Assembly: GCA_008682415.1 (NCBI GenBank)
Contig: VANK01000005.1
Coordinates: 62,001-126,000 of the forward strand
DNA from: Acidobacteria bacterium AB60
Lineage (GTDB): Bacteria; Acidobacteriota; Terriglobia; Terriglobales; Acidobacteriaceae
DNA length: 64,000 nucleotides
Direction of reading: 5' to 3'
Made by a program: the position numbers and the translations under genes. Under the pieces are notes generated by a model. It made no database searches. It was given only the letters and a program-made list of their open reading frames with translations, and was not told the origin of the DNA. Each line of letters starts with the position of its first letter. Within the stretch, counting starts at the first letter, position 1. This document shows, one piece after another, positions 26,750 through 35,616 of the stretch.

Positions 26750-27024
26750 GCATTGCGATGAGGTCGACAGGCGTGATCGGGGGATTCGGCCCAACTTCAC
26801 CGCTTCACATCTTCACCTCTTCCCTTTTTCCCCGCTTCACCTCTTCACTTCTTCACTTCTTCACCGCTTCGGCACGCCGCTCCGTTGGCCGGCGGCATCC
26901 CAGGGCGCAGGTGGAGGGCGGCCTGGCTTGAATTGTTAAGATTCACTGCACGAATTGTTACAATCAGGTAAAAATAGAGAACTGAGCCGGCCTTTCGTCT
27001 CGCACGCCTCGCGGAGGGATATTT
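26750..27024. other. intergenic stretch before the Sel1 gene
   Basis: No gene seen. A pyrimidine-rich run at 26798-26870 is the GTGAAGAGG-type 9-mer array in reverse orientation (CTTCACCTCTTCACTTCTTCAC). The last 90 bp before 27025 are AT-richer and probably hold the promoter, with a GGAGGG ribosome site at 27013. Confidence 0.5.
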
Positions 27025-28122
27025 ATGAGAAGCCTTCTTTTCTCAGCATCTTTGGCTGCCGTTCTGGTGATCTCGGGCAGCGCACTCTCAGCACAAACGA
27101 ATGGGACTGCCGGGGCTGGCAGCGGCGCGGCGGGGCGCACGGCGGAGAAGCTTTCCGGAGCGCTGGAGGCGTTTCCCGGCGGCGGGAGGCCGCAGGAGAA
27201 TACGGCGGATCTGCGCCGGGAGGCGGCGGCGGGCGATCCCGTAGCGGAGAACAATTTGGGTGTGGCGTACGCGTTTGGCCGGGGCGTGGAACGCGATGAC
27301 GCAGAGGCGGTGCGGTGGTTGGGGCTGGCGAACCAGGCAGGACTGGCGCAGGCGGAGACGAATCTTGGCTACATGACGGAGAAGGGGCTGGGCGTAGCGC
27401 AGGACTATGCGGGGGCGCTGGCGCTGTATCGGGAGGCGGCGGCGCGGGGGAATGCGCAGGCGAAGGCGCGGATTGGGGTGTTTGCGGAGAACGGCTGGGT
27501 GCTGCCGCTGGACGAGGGGGAGGCGGCCCGGTGGTATCGGCTGGCGGCGGAGCAGGGCGATGCGGAGGGAGAGCGGAAGCTGGGCAACTGCTACTACAAG
27601 GGCCGGGGCGTGCGGCGGGATTACGTGGAGGCGGCGAAGTGGTTTCGGATGGCCGCGGAACAGGGCGATCCGGTGGCGGAGAACAACCTGGGCGCTCTGT
27701 ATCACCATGGGCTGGGGATGAAGCAGGACTACGCGGAGGCGTTTGCGTGGTACAAGCGGGCGGCGGAGCGGGGATTGCCGGGAGCGGCCAATGACCTGGG
27801 CGTGCTGTATGAGGATGGCACGGGCGTGGAAAAGGATTATCAGCAGGCGGCGCGGTGGTATCAGGTGGCGGCGGAGCAGGGGGTGAGCCGCGGGGAGTTC
27901 GACCTGGCGCGGCTGTATCACACGGGGAAGGGTGTTCCGCTGGATTACGTGACGGCGCAGTACTGGTACAGCCGGGCGCTGGCCGATGGCGAGCGGCAGG
28001 CGGAGCTGGGGCTGAAGGAGCTGGCGACGATCATGACGCCGCGGCAGAAGGAGAGGGCGGCGGAGCGGCTGGCGGAGGATCGGGAGGCGCGGGTGGGGGC
28101 GGTGGCGATGCGGGTGCGGTGA
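27025..28122 (+). CDS. exported Sel1-repeat protein
   Basis: A 365-residue protein with a signal peptide (MRSLLFSASLAAVLVISGSALSA, cleaved near residue 23) and about seven to eight tandem Sel1-like repeats of 36 residues filling residues 70-335. The repeats show the usual A..G...A...LG..Y..G.GV..D...A..W...AA..G pattern, for example AENNLGALYHHGLGMKQDY. Sel1 repeats form alpha-solenoids that serve as protein-protein scaffolds, often in the periplasm. The partner is unknown. The ATG has a GGAGGG ribosome site. A short GTGAAGAAG array and a terminator follow. Confidence 0.9.
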   Translation: MRSLLFSASLAAVLVISGSALSAQTNGTAGAGSGAAGRTAEKLSGALEAFPGGGRPQENTADLRREAAAGDPVAENNLGVAYAFGRGVERDDAEAVRWLGLANQAGLAQAETNLGYMTEKGLGVAQDYAGALALYREAAARGNAQAKARIGVFAENGWVLPLDEGEAARWYRLAAEQGDAEGERKLGNCYYKGRGVRRDYVEAAKWFRMAAEQGDPVAENNLGALYHHGLGMKQDYAEAFAWYKRAAERGLPGAANDLGVLYEDGTGVEKDYQQAARWYQVAAEQGVSRGEFDLARLYHTGKGVPLDYVTAQYWYSRALADGERQAELGLKELATIMTPRQKERAAERLAEDREARVGAVAMRVR

Positions 28123-28159
28123 AGGGGGTGAAGAGGTGAAGAAGTGAAGGGGTGAAGGA

Positions 28160-28191
28160 GGGCTGGCGCGGGGGCGCCGGCCCTTTTGTTT
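28160..28191 (+). terminator. intrinsic terminator of the Sel1 gene
   Basis: GGGCTGGCGC (28160-28169) pairs with GCGCCGGCCC (28174-28183) with one G-T pair, followed by TTTTGTTT. It is nearly identical in sequence to the terminator after the GH1 gene and is preceded by GTGAAGAGGTGAAGAAGTG units. Confidence 0.85.
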
Positions 28192-28369
28192 GAGATGGGT
28201 GTTGTTCGGGATAAAAAGAGCGGCGATGGTGGAGAGCCGATCGCCGCAAGACCCGATGCGCCTGAACACGGGAAGAGGGCGCATGCGTTGGATTTTTGAA
28301 CTGCTCAAAAGCATACATTCAAATTTGATGAGGTCAATGAGGGATTTAACGGGATGGGTATCGTTTGTG

Positions 28370-29337
28370 GTTCGGCCGGGGTGCCGCGGGCCGAGGGGCA
28401 AGGGTCGGGGGACGGGAGACGCTCTGGATCGTGCGGGAACGGCGAGGGTTGGGGGAGGTTCGTGGTATCCCAGGTCTCCAAAACCGGGAGACCTGGGGCA
28501 CCCTCGGTCGTGCGGGAACGGAAGACGGGAGGGCCGAGGGGCGAGAGACGAAGAGACGGGAGACACTCTGGATCGTGCGGGAAGGGCGAGGGGCTGGGGG
28601 AGGTTTGTGCTATCCCAGGTCTCCAAAATCGGGAGACCTGGGGCACCCTCGGTCGTGCAGGAACGGAAGACGGGAGGGCCGAGGGGCGAGGGGCGAGGGG
28701 CGAGAGACGAAAGAGACGAGAGACGCTCGGGGTCGTGCGGGAACGGCGAGGGCTGGGGGAGGTTTGTGCTATCCCAGGTCTCCAAAATCGGGAGACCTGG
28801 GGCACCCTCGGTCGTGCGGGAACGGAAGACGGGTGAGTACAAGGGCCGAGGGCCAAGGGCCGAGAGCCGAGAGACGAGAGACGAGAGACACTCTGGATCG
28901 TGCGGGAACGGCGAGGGGCTGGGGGAGGTTTGTGCTATCCCAGGTCTCCAAAATCGGGAGACCTGGGGCACCCTCGGTCGTGCGGGAACGGAAGACGGGT
29001 GAGTACAAGGGCCGAGGGCCAAGGGCCGAGAGCCGAGAGACGAGAGACGACACTCTGGATCGTGCGGGAACGGCGAGGGGCTGGGGGAGGTTCATGGTAT
29101 CCCAGGTCTCCAAAATCGGGAGACCTGGGGCACCCTCGGTCGTGCAGGAACGGGGGACGGGGGGACAAGGCCGAGGGCCGAGAGACGAGAGACGAAAGAG
29201 ACGAGACAGTCTGGATCGTGCGGGAGCTCAGACGGCTGGGTTGGGTTCGTGCTATCCCAGGTCTCCAAAATCGGGAGACCTGGGGCACCCTCGGTCGTGC
29301 AGGAGCTCAGACGGAGGGGTGGGGGTCGTGCTGGGGG
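28370..29337. repeat. six-copy hairpin repeat cluster (type A stem)
   Basis: About 165-bp modules repeated six times up to the stop of the antiporter gene. Each has GGATCGTGCGGGAACGGCGAGG, then GTGC-TAT-CCCAGGTCTCC, loop AAAATCG, GGAGACCTGGG-GCAC, then CCTCGGTCGTGCGGGAACGG and GGGCCGAGGGCC/GAGACGA heptamers. Hairpins lie at 28462-28501, 28607-28646, 28766-28805, 28932-28971, 29094-29133 and 29249-29288. Long open frames through this region arise from the repeat period and are not genes. The 170 bp before it (28192-28370) hold nothing recognised. Confidence 0.85.
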
Positions 29338-30585
29338 TCAGGCGGCGGCGGGGGTGGTTTTGCGGGATTGCTGTTTGCGGCTCATGAGGAGGTGGAGGGA
29401 GCCTCCCTGGACGAGGATGGAGAAGACGACGACGAGGTAGGTGGCGGCGAAGATCCAGTGACCGCCGAGGGAGGGGGGGATGGAGAGGGCGAGGGCGATG
29501 GAGAGGCCGCCGCGGAGTCCTCCCCAGGTGAGGGTGAAGATGGCGGAGCGGCGCTCGCGGCGGCAGATGCGGACGAGGAGGGCGCAGAGGGCGACGACGG
29601 CGAGGCGGACGGCGTTGACGGAGAGGATGGCGGCGAGGCCGGCGCGGAGGGTGGTGGGGTTGAAGGCGACGACGAGGACCTCGAGGCCGAGGAGGACGAA
29701 GAGGAGGGAGTTCTGGACTTCGTCGATGAGGGTCCAGAACTCGTCGACGCGGTCGTCGGCGATGCGGCCGGAGGGTTTGAGGCGGTTGAAGTGGCGGAGG
29801 GCGATGCCGGCGATGACGGCTTCGAGGGGGCCGGAGAGGTGGCCGAGGAGGGCGAGGAGGTATCCGCCAAAGGCGAGGGAGAGGGTGAGGAGGATGTCGA
29901 CCTGGTAGGACTGGACCATGCACATGAGGCGGGAGGTGAGCCAGGCGGCGGCGATGCCGAGGACGATGGCGCCTCCGGCCTGAAGGAGGAGGAGCCAGGC
30001 GATGTGGCCGGCGGTGGGCTGATGGCCTGCGGCGATCTGGATCATGGTGAGGAAGAGGACGGCGCCGATGCCGTCGTTGAAGAGGGATTCGCCGGCGAGC
30101 TGGGACTCGATGGCTTTGGAGATGCGGGCGCGGCGGAGCATTTCGAGGACGGCGATGGGGTCGGTGGGGGAGATGAGGGCGCCGAAGAGGAGGCACTCGA
30201 TCCAGGAGGCGCGGCCGAAGGAGAGGAGGCGCATGAGGGCGGCGACGGCGAAGAAGCTGAGGACGGTGCCGACGATGGCGAGGATGCTGACGGGGAGGCG
30301 TTCGCGCCAGAGCTGCTCGAGGTCGAGGAGGAAGGCGCCGGCGAAGAGGAGCAGGGGGAGCATGCCGTTGAGGACGAGGCTCTGGAAATCGATTTGCTGG
30401 ACGAGGTTGCTGGCCCAGGTATGGAAGGCGGGCACGAAGCGGCCGACGTCGAGGAGGATGAGGGAGGCGCCGACGGTGAGGAGCATGGTGCCGATGGTGA
30501 GCGGGAGGCGAAGCAGGCGGGTGCTGATCCATCCGAAGAGGGCGGCGATGGCGACGATGAGGGAGACGATCTGGAGGGTGCTCAC
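29338..30585 (-). CDS. Na+/H+ antiporter, CPA1 (NhaP) family
   Basis: A 415-residue inner-membrane cation:proton antiporter with about twelve transmembrane segments. CPA1 signatures are visible: ALISPTDPIAVLEMLRRARI (the TDP ion-binding region), then QLAGESLFNDGIGAVLFL with the conserved ND pair, and LTWGGLRGGLSIALALS near the C-terminus. It exchanges cytosolic Na+ or K+ for protons, supporting pH and salt balance. The GTG at 30585 is chosen. The frame stays open for 68 more codons, but those translate the GTGAAGAAG repeat (HFFTSSLLHLFT) and are not native protein. The gene and its divergent neighbour lie between two hairpin-repeat clusters. Confidence 0.92.
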   Translation of the reverse strand: MSTLQIVSLIVAIAALFGWISTRLLRLPLTIGTMLLTVGASLILLDVGRFVPAFHTWASNLVQQIDFQSLVLNGMLPLLLFAGAFLLDLEQLWRERLPVSILAIVGTVLSFFAVAALMRLLSFGRASWIECLLFGALISPTDPIAVLEMLRRARISKAIESQLAGESLFNDGIGAVLFLTMIQIAAGHQPTAGHIAWLLLLQAGGAIVLGIAAAWLTSRLMCMVQSYQVDILLTLSLAFGGYLLALLGHLSGPLEAVIAGIALRHFNRLKPSGRIADDRVDEFWTLIDEVQNSLLFVLLGLEVLVVAFNPTTLRAGLAAILSVNAVRLAVVALCALLVRICRRERRSAIFTLTWGGLRGGLSIALALSIPPSLGGHWIFAATYLVVVFSILVQGGSLHLLMSRKQQSRKTTPAAA

Positions 30586-30659
30586 GATGCGGGCCGCCTT
30601 GAGTTCGATAGTAGCGAAAGTGTGAGTGGCGGGTTGGGAAATCGAGAGCTGAGCGGAAT

Positions 30660-30765
30660 GTGAAAACGTGAACGGGTGAGCAGGTGAAAGAGTGAAGAGG
30701 TGAAGAAGTGAAGAGGTGAAGAAGTGAAGAGGAGAGATGGTGAAATGGTGAGGAAGTGAAGAAGG
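30660..30765. repeat. GTGAAGARG 9-mer array upstream of hydrolase gene
   Basis: About twelve degenerate 9-bp units of GTGAARRRG type (GTGAAGAGGTGAAGAAGTGAA and similar) fill the spacer between the antiporter and the hydrolase gene, ending at the AAGGAG ribosome site of the latter. Here, unlike at other sites, the array is 5' of genes on both strands. Confidence 0.75.
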
Positions 30766-30775
30766 AGCGCGGACG

Positions 30776-31621
30776 ATGGCGTATATCACGACGAAGGATG
30801 GGACGCAGATCTACTACAAGGATTGGGGGACGGGGCAGCCGGTGGTGTTCAGCCATGGGTGGCCGCTGAGCTCGGATGCGTTTGAGGATCAGATGGTGGC
30901 GGTGGCGTCGGCGGGGTGTCGGGCGATTGCGCATGACCGGCGTGGACATGGGCGGTCGAGCCAGCCGTGGGAGGGGAACGATATGGACACCTATGCCGAT
31001 GACCTGGCGGATTTGACCGAGGCGCTGGATTTGAAGGACGCGGTGCATGTGGGGCATTCGACAGGCGGGGGCGAGGTGGTGCGGTATATCGCGCGGCATG
31101 CGTCGAGTTCGGGAACGGGGCGGGCGGCCGGGCGGGTGGCGAAGGCGGTGTTGATCGGGGCGGTGCCGCCGCTGATGGTCAAGACGGAGGCGAATCCGGG
31201 CGGGCTGCCGATGGAGGTGTTCGATGGGATTCGGGCGGGCGTGCGGGCGGACCGGTCGCAGTTCTTCAAGGATTTGTCGGGGCCATTTTATGGGGCGAAT
31301 CGCGAGGGGGCGAAGGTTTCGGAGGGGCTGCGGGAGAGCTTTTGGCTGCAGGGGATGATGGCGGGATTCAAGAGCGTGATCGATTGCATCAAGGCGTTCA
31401 GCGAGACGGATTTTACGGCGGATCTGCGGAAGATGAATTTGCCCACGCTGATTCTGCATGGGGACGATGACCAGATTGTGCCGATCGGGAACTCGGCGCG
31501 GCTGATGGCCAAGCTGATCCGGGCGTCGAATTTGAAGGTGTATGTGGGGGCGCCGCACGGGATGTGCTCGACGCACAAGGAGCAGGTGAATGGGGATGTG
31601 GTGGAGTTTGTTAGAAGCTAG
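30776..31621 (+). CDS. alpha/beta hydrolase, non-haem chloroperoxidase/esterase type
   Basis: A 281-residue cytosolic alpha/beta hydrolase. The oxyanion region is [14 protein letters not shown], the nucleophile elbow is [13 protein letters not shown] (Ser), the acid is in [11 protein letters not shown] and the His in [14 protein letters not shown]. This pattern matches the cofactor-free haloperoxidase/arylesterase (perhydrolase) group, whose natural role is usually ester or lactone hydrolysis. The N-terminal [18 protein letters not shown] is typical. An AAGGAG site lies 9 bp before the ATG. It is divergent from the antiporter and is followed at once by the second hairpin-repeat cluster. Confidence 0.9.
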   Translation: MAYITTKDGTQIYYKDWGTGQPVVFSHGWPLSSDAFEDQMVAVASAGCRAIAHDRRGHGRSSQPWEGNDMDTYADDLADLTEALDLKDAVHVGHSTGGGEVVRYIARHASSSGTGRAAGRVAKAVLIGAVPPLMVKTEANPGGLPMEVFDGIRAGVRADRSQFFKDLSGPFYGANREGAKVSEGLRESFWLQGMMAGFKSVIDCIKAFSETDFTADLRKMNLPTLILHGDDDQIVPIGNSARLMAKLIRASNLKVYVGAPHGMCSTHKEQVNGDVVEFVRS

Positions 31622-31995
31622 GGCCGAGGGCCAAGGGCCAAGGGCCGAGAGACGAGAGACGAGAGGGCTGGGAGAGTTCGTGGTATCCCAGGTCTCCAAA
31701 ATCGGGAGACCTGGGGCACCCTCGGTCGTGCGGGAACGGAAGACGGGTGAGTACAAGGGCCAAGGGCCAATGGCCAAGTACCAAGGGCCAAGTACCAAGG
31801 GCCAAGGGCCGAGGGCCAAATACCAAGGGCCAAGGGACGAGAGACGAGAGACACTCTGGATCGTGCGGGAACGGCGAGGGCTGGGGGAGGTTCGTGCTAT
31901 CCCAGGTCTCCAAAATCGGGAGACCTGGGGCACCCTCGGTCGTGCGGGAACGGAGACAGGTGAGTACAAGGGCCGAGGGCCGAGGGCCGAGAGAT
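31622..31995. repeat. two-copy hairpin repeat cluster (type A) with GGGCCAA heptamers
   Basis: Two more copies of the type A hairpin (31680-31719 and 31894-31933) with the same flanks as at 28.4-29.3 kb. Between them lie long runs of GGGCCAA/GGGCCGA/GTACCAA and GAGACGA heptamers. The cluster begins immediately after the hydrolase stop. Confidence 0.85.
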
Positions 31996-32308
31996 CCCTC
32001 GCCTCTATTCCCTATCCCTGCTCCCTGTTCCCTATTCCCCCCTATTCCCTGTTCCTGTTCCCTATTCCCTATTCCCTGTTCCTGTTCCCTATTCCCTGTT
32101 CCCTGTTCCCTGCTCCCTAAGGTTGTAGGGGGGTCTACAACGGGTGGGGCAGGGGGCTGGGGCGGGGATTGCTAGAATTGGGGGTATAAAGCCAGGGTCC
32201 GAGGTGCAGGCTGCGGGACTTCGCCGGGAGGCGGGTGCGGCTGCGGGGACTCCGCTGCGGGGTCGAGGACTGGCGAAACTACAACCTAGCTGGAGAAGGA
32301 TTCTGAAG
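31996..32308. repeat. CCCTATT/CCCTGTT heptamer array and leader of the FKBP gene
   Basis: From about 32006 to 32120 the sequence is a pyrimidine-rich run of 7-bp units (CCCTATT, CCCTGTT, CCCTGCT). It is the same unit type, on the other strand, as the GGGAATA array upstream of hemB. The remaining 190 bp to 32308 hold no gene; a GAAGGA ribosome site for the next gene lies at 32295. Confidence 0.75.
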
Positions 32309-33172
32309 ATGCCCCACCAGAAACTGATATTGGCAGGCGCGATGGCGCTGGCGACCGCTATGGCGGCGATGGCCCAGGATGGTACGACCGCGTCCAAGCC
32401 CAAGACGGCGACTGCAAGCAAGTCTGCCACAGCGAGCAAGAGCACGACCGCGACGAAGCCCGCCGGGCAGGCTGCGGAAAAGAAGCCGGCTACCGGTGCG
32501 GCAGAGGCGGCTCCCGAGTTGAAGACGGACAAAGACAAGTTCAGCTACGCACTGGGAATGAACTTCGGGTCAAACTTCAAGAAGCAGGGACTGGACCTTG
32601 ATCCCGAGGTGTTTGCCAAGGCATTCGCGGCCTCGTTCAACGCCGGCAAGACGGCGATGACCGAAGACGAGATGAAGACGGTGCTGACGGCGAAGGCGCA
32701 GGAGATCCGCCAGAAGATGGCAGCGGAGCAGGCGCAGAAGGCGGAGCAGGCCAAGCAGGATGGCGACAAATTCCTGGCCGACAACAAGACCAAGGAAGGC
32801 GTGGTGGCGCTGCCGAGCGGCCTGCAGTACAAGATTCTTCAGGCGGGCACGGGTCCGAAGCCGACGCTGGACGACACGGTGGTGTGCAACTACAAGGGCA
32901 CGCTGATCGACGGGAAAGAGTTTGACGCGTCGGAGAAGCATGGCGGCCCGGCGACCTTCCCGGTGAAGGGCGTGATTGCGGGCTGGACCGAGGCGCTGCA
33001 GCTGATGCCGGTGGGATCGAAGTGGCAGCTGTTTGTGCCCGCGAACCTGGCGTACGGACAGCAGGGTCCTCCGGATATCGGGCCGAACCAGACGCTGATC
33101 TTCGAGGTGGAGCTGGTGTCGATCAAGAAGCCGGATGCGCCGGCGGGTGGCGCGGCGTCGGGGTCGAAGTAG
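32309..33172 (+). CDS. FKBP-type peptidyl-prolyl cis-trans isomerase, exported
   Basis: A 287-residue periplasmic foldase of the FkpA/Mip group. It has a signal peptide (MPHQKLILAGAMALATAMAAMAQ), a Lys/Ala/Thr-rich linker, an FKBP N-terminal dimerisation domain (FSYALGMNFGSNFKKQGLDLD, residues about 75-150, with a long charged helix) and a C-terminal FKBP domain (LPSGLQYKILQAGTG, VVCNYKGTLIDGKEFDAS, PVKGVIAGWTEALQLMPVGS, LAYGQQGPPDIGPNQTLIFE). The active-site aromatic and Asp residues are present. It speeds proline isomerisation of envelope proteins. The Ala/Gly-rich tail is short. Followed by a repeat array and a strong terminator. Confidence 0.95.
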   Translation: MPHQKLILAGAMALATAMAAMAQDGTTASKPKTATASKSATASKSTTATKPAGQAAEKKPATGAAEAAPELKTDKDKFSYALGMNFGSNFKKQGLDLDPEVFAKAFAASFNAGKTAMTEDEMKTVLTAKAQEIRQKMAAEQAQKAEQAKQDGDKFLADNKTKEGVVALPSGLQYKILQAGTGPKPTLDDTVVCNYKGTLIDGKEFDASEKHGGPATFPVKGVIAGWTEALQLMPVGSKWQLFVPANLAYGQQGPPDIGPNQTLIFEVELVSIKKPDAPAGGAASGSK

Positions 33173-33177
33173 GAAGA

Positions 33178-33329
33178 CAGTGATCAGTGGTCAGTGATCA
33201 GTGATCAGTGATCAGTGATCAGTGGTCAGTGAAGAAGTGAAGAAGTGAAGAAGTGAAGAAGTGAAGAAGTGAAGAAGTGAAGAAGTGAAGAAGTGAAGAA
33301 GTGAAGAAGTGAAGAAGTGAAGAAGTGAA
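33178..33329. repeat. GATCAGT heptamers followed by GAAGAAGTG 9-mers
   Basis: Directly after the FKBP stop: about seven heptamers (GATCAGT/GGTCAGT) at 33179-33228, then about eleven near-perfect GAAGTGAAGAAGTGAAGAA 9-bp periods up to 33329. The terminator follows without a gap. This is the cleanest example of the stop-array-terminator order. Confidence 0.9.
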
Positions 33330-33358
33330 GAAAGGCCGGCGCGATGCGCCGGCCTTTC
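33330..33358. terminator. intrinsic terminator of the FKBP gene
   Basis: GAAAGGCCGGCGC (33330-33342), loop GAT, GCGCCGGCCTTTC (33346-33358). It is a perfect 13-bp stem with A and T flanks. The core GGCCGGCGC/GCGCCGGCC is shared with the terminators at 26715 and 28160. Confidence 0.85.
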
Positions 33359-33383
33359 CCGCTTCTTCCGGTAATCTGCATTC

Positions 33384-33857
33384 ATGGAAGTTCGCGACAA
33401 ATCCGGAAATGTGATTGCATCGTCGAATCCGCCGGAGTCCCGACGATTTGACAACATGATCATTCACGGCGGAGATTTTGCCGGTCTCGAACTGGAGGGC
33501 ATCTCATTCGATGGTTCGGATCTGCAGTTTTCGGATTTTACGAATGCCAATCTCTATGGAGCCAACCTCAGCGATACGGACCTGAGCTATTGCGTCCTGG
33601 CCGGCGCCGACCTGCGATTCTCTTTCATGGACAACGTGAAATTCTGCGGAGCCGATCTGCGCGGAGCAAGATTTGGTCTCGGCGAGCTCGGAGGCGGCCT
33701 GTGTATCTACTCGGCTGATTTCAGCGGGGCGAATCTTGAGGGAGCGGATTTCACCGGCGCGACCTATGGGCCGGAGACGGTGTTTCCGACGGGGTTCGAT
33801 CCGAAAGTGTACGGCTTGACACCGATGACACCGCGCGATGCAGCCGGTCCTGCCTGA
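33384..33857 (+). CDS. pentapeptide-repeat protein
   Basis: A 157-residue protein with about fifteen A(D/N)Lxx-type pentapeptide repeats between residues 30 and 130, for example FSDFTNANLYGANLSDTDLSY and ADLRGARFG. The repeats form a right-handed quadrilateral beta-helix. Some family members mimic DNA and protect gyrase (Qnr, MfpA), but most have unknown roles, and nothing here points to gyrase. No signal peptide. The N-terminal 25 residues are polar. It is convergent with hemB, 43 bp apart, with a GTGAAGAAG-type array in the gap. Confidence 0.85.
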   Translation: MEVRDKSGNVIASSNPPESRRFDNMIIHGGDFAGLELEGISFDGSDLQFSDFTNANLYGANLSDTDLSYCVLAGADLRFSFMDNVKFCGADLRGARFGLGELGGGLCIYSADFSGANLEGADFTGATYGPETVFPTGFDPKVYGLTPMTPRDAAGPA

Positions 33858-33900
33858 TCCCGGGCAGTCTGAGACTTCACCTTTTCACTTCTTCACCGCT

Positions 33901-34887
33901 TCACAGCAGTTTTGCGGCGTCTTTGGCGAAGTAGGTGACGATGAAGTCGGCGCCGGCGCGGCGGATGCCCAGGAGGGATTCGAGCATGGCGCGGTTCTGG
34001 TCGAGCCAGCCGCGCTGGAAGGCGGCGTGGAGCATGGAGTATTCGCCGGAGACCTGGTAGGCGCCGATGGGGACGTCGACGCGATCGCGGGCGGCGCGGA
34101 CGATGTCGAGGTAGGGCATGGCGGGCTTCATGAGGATCATGTCGGCGCCTTCGGCGAGGTCGAGCTCGATCTCGCGCATGGCTTCGCGGGCGTTGGCGCC
34201 ATCCATCTGGTAGGTGCGGCGGTCGCCGAACTGGGGGGCGGAGTCGGCGGCTTCGCGGAAGGGCCCATAGAAGGCAGAGGCGAACTTGGAGGCGTAGCTG
34301 AGGATGGGGGTGTCGCTGAAGCCGGCGTGGTCGAGGCCGTGGCGGATGGCGGCGACGCGGCCGTCCATCATGTCAGAGGGGGCGACGATGTCGGCGCCGG
34401 CGCGGGCCTGGCTGACGGCGGTGCGGGCGAGCAGGTCGAGGGTTGGGTCGTTGGCGACGTCGTGGCCGTAGGGCCCTTTGTGGATGATGCCGCAGTGGCC
34501 GTGGCTGGTGTACTCGCAGAGGCAGACGTCGGCGATGAGGACGAGCTTCTTGGAGGAGGCGGACTGTTTAAGAGCGCGGAGAGCGCGCTGCACGATGCCG
34601 TCATCCGCCCAGGCGCCAGTTCCCTGCTCGTCTTTGGCTTCGGGGAGGCCGAAGAGGAGGAGGCCGCCGATGCCGAGGATGGCTGCTTCTTCGGCTTCGC
34701 GGACGGCCTCGTCGACGGAGAGGTTGAAGACACCGGGCATGGAGCTGATGGGATTGCGAACGCCTTCGCCGGGACAGATGAAGAGGGGGTAGATGAGGTC
34801 GCCGGGGTCGAGCGAGGTCTCGCGCACGAGGGCGCGGAGGGATTCGTTGCGGCGGAGGCGGCGCAGGCGGTGTTCGGGAAACGGCAT
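33901..34887 (-). CDS. hemB: delta-aminolevulinic acid dehydratase (porphobilinogen synthase)
   Basis: Condenses two molecules of 5-aminolevulinate to porphobilinogen in haem synthesis. The 328-residue length is typical. The zinc-site sequence [17 protein letters not shown] carries three Cys, so this is a Zn-dependent form. The active-site lysines lie in [13 protein letters not shown] and [10 protein letters not shown], and the substrate region includes [11 protein letters not shown] and YQVSGEY. The ATG at 34887 has no purine-rich ribosome site. Its leader is pyrimidine-rich because a 120-bp GGGAATA heptamer array starts 15 bp upstream. The array may influence expression. A GTGAAGCGGTGAAGAAG-type run follows the stop. 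Confidence 0.96.
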   Translation of the reverse strand: MPFPEHRLRRLRRNESLRALVRETSLDPGDLIYPLFICPGEGVRNPISSMPGVFNLSVDEAVREAEEAAILGIGGLLLFGLPEAKDEQGTGAWADDGIVQRALRALKQSASSKKLVLIADVCLCEYTSHGHCGIIHKGPYGHDVANDPTLDLLARTAVSQARAGADIVAPSDMMDGRVAAIRHGLDHAGFSDTPILSYASKFASAFYGPFREAADSAPQFGDRRTYQMDGANAREAMREIELDLAEGADMILMKPAMPYLDIVRAARDRVDVPIGAYQVSGEYSMLHAAFQRGWLDQNRAMLESLLGIRRAGADFIVTYFAKDAAKLL

Positions 34888-34902
34888 GAAAAGATTTTAG
34901 AA

Positions 34903-35022
34903 GGGAATAGGGAATAGGGAATAGGGAATAGGGAATAGGGAATAGGGAATAGGGAATAGGGAATAGGGAATAGGGAATAGGGAATAGGGAATAGGGAATA
35001 GGGAATAGGGAATAGGGAATAG
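34903..35022. repeat. GGGAATA heptamer array, about 17 perfect copies
   Basis: An uninterrupted run of 7-bp units GGGAATA, 120 bp long, lying 15 bp upstream of the hemB start (reads CCCTATT on the hemB strand). The purity of the array suggests recent expansion; copy number is likely variable between strains. Confidence 0.95.
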
Positions 35023-35111
35023 CTGGGAGTGTCGGCTTGGCAATGTTGAAACGCAAGAGGAGTGTGCCGCGGCTCACAGAATCGCTTGTTGCATCTCGCT
35101 AGTTTTTTGGG

Positions 35112-35501
35112 ATGGCCATCAACAGCGATCCAACGAGATCCAAACGAGGCGACTCCTTCAAGGAACTCATTGTGTGGCGGCGAGCCGTCGCAATGAGCGT
35201 GGAAATCTATCGGCTCACATCGACCTTTCCATCCTCTGAGCAGTTTGGCCTAACGAGCCAGATGCGGCGAGCTGCGGTGTCGGTGGCGAGCAATATCGCT
35301 GAGGGCTACGGGCGATCAACCAGAGGGGAATACATTCTTTTCCTAGGCCATGCCCGGGGTTCGAACTGCGAGCTTGAGACCCAGCTTCTGATTGCGTCGG
35401 AACTGAAACTCGGCAACCGCGAACTGCTGCATAAAGTAGAGGTTCTTTCCGGAGAGGTTGGCCGCATGCTGGTCGCGATGATGGCGAAACTCCGACGCTG
35501 A
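35112..35501 (+). CDS. four-helix-bundle protein (23S rRNA intervening-sequence type)
   Basis: A 129-residue protein of the S23/four-helix-bundle family first seen in 23S rRNA intervening sequences: FKELIVWRRAVAMSVEIYRLT, FPSSEQFGLTSQMRRAAVSVASNIAEG, GRSTRGEYILFLGHARGS and ELETQLLIASELKL. Stand-alone copies are common in Bacteroidetes and Acidobacteria. Structures form pentamers, and the cellular role is unknown. No rRNA is nearby, so this is a free-standing copy. It is divergent from hemB, with the GGGAATA array between them. Confidence 0.9.
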   Translation: MAINSDPTRSKRGDSFKELIVWRRAVAMSVEIYRLTSTFPSSEQFGLTSQMRRAAVSVASNIAEGYGRSTRGEYILFLGHARGSNCELETQLLIASELKLGNRELLHKVEVLSGEVGRMLVAMMAKLRR

Positions 35502-35616
35502 GAGCTCTGGCTGTTGACGAGGGGCGAGAGGCGAGAGACGAGCGCACCGGGGGACGAGGCTCTGTTCGAGGCTCAGCGGCTTGGCCCTTGGGACTTGACC
35601 CTTGGAACTTGTTTCT

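Noticed and set aside
28365..29387. Long open frames across the hairpin clusters (also 29252-31969 on the minus strand)
   Set aside because: They translate the repeat period, recur in the same frame with each copy, and cross the real antiporter and hydrolase genes antisense. They have no start signals or domains.
29338..30789. N-terminal extension of the antiporter to an ATG at 30789
   Set aside because: The extra 68 residues translate the GTGAAGAAG array and overlap the divergent hydrolase start. The GTG at 30585 matches the family N-terminus.
33838..34917. 359-codon + strand frame opposite hemB
   Set aside because: It is a mirror of the hemB reading frame and runs into the heptamer array; no motif.
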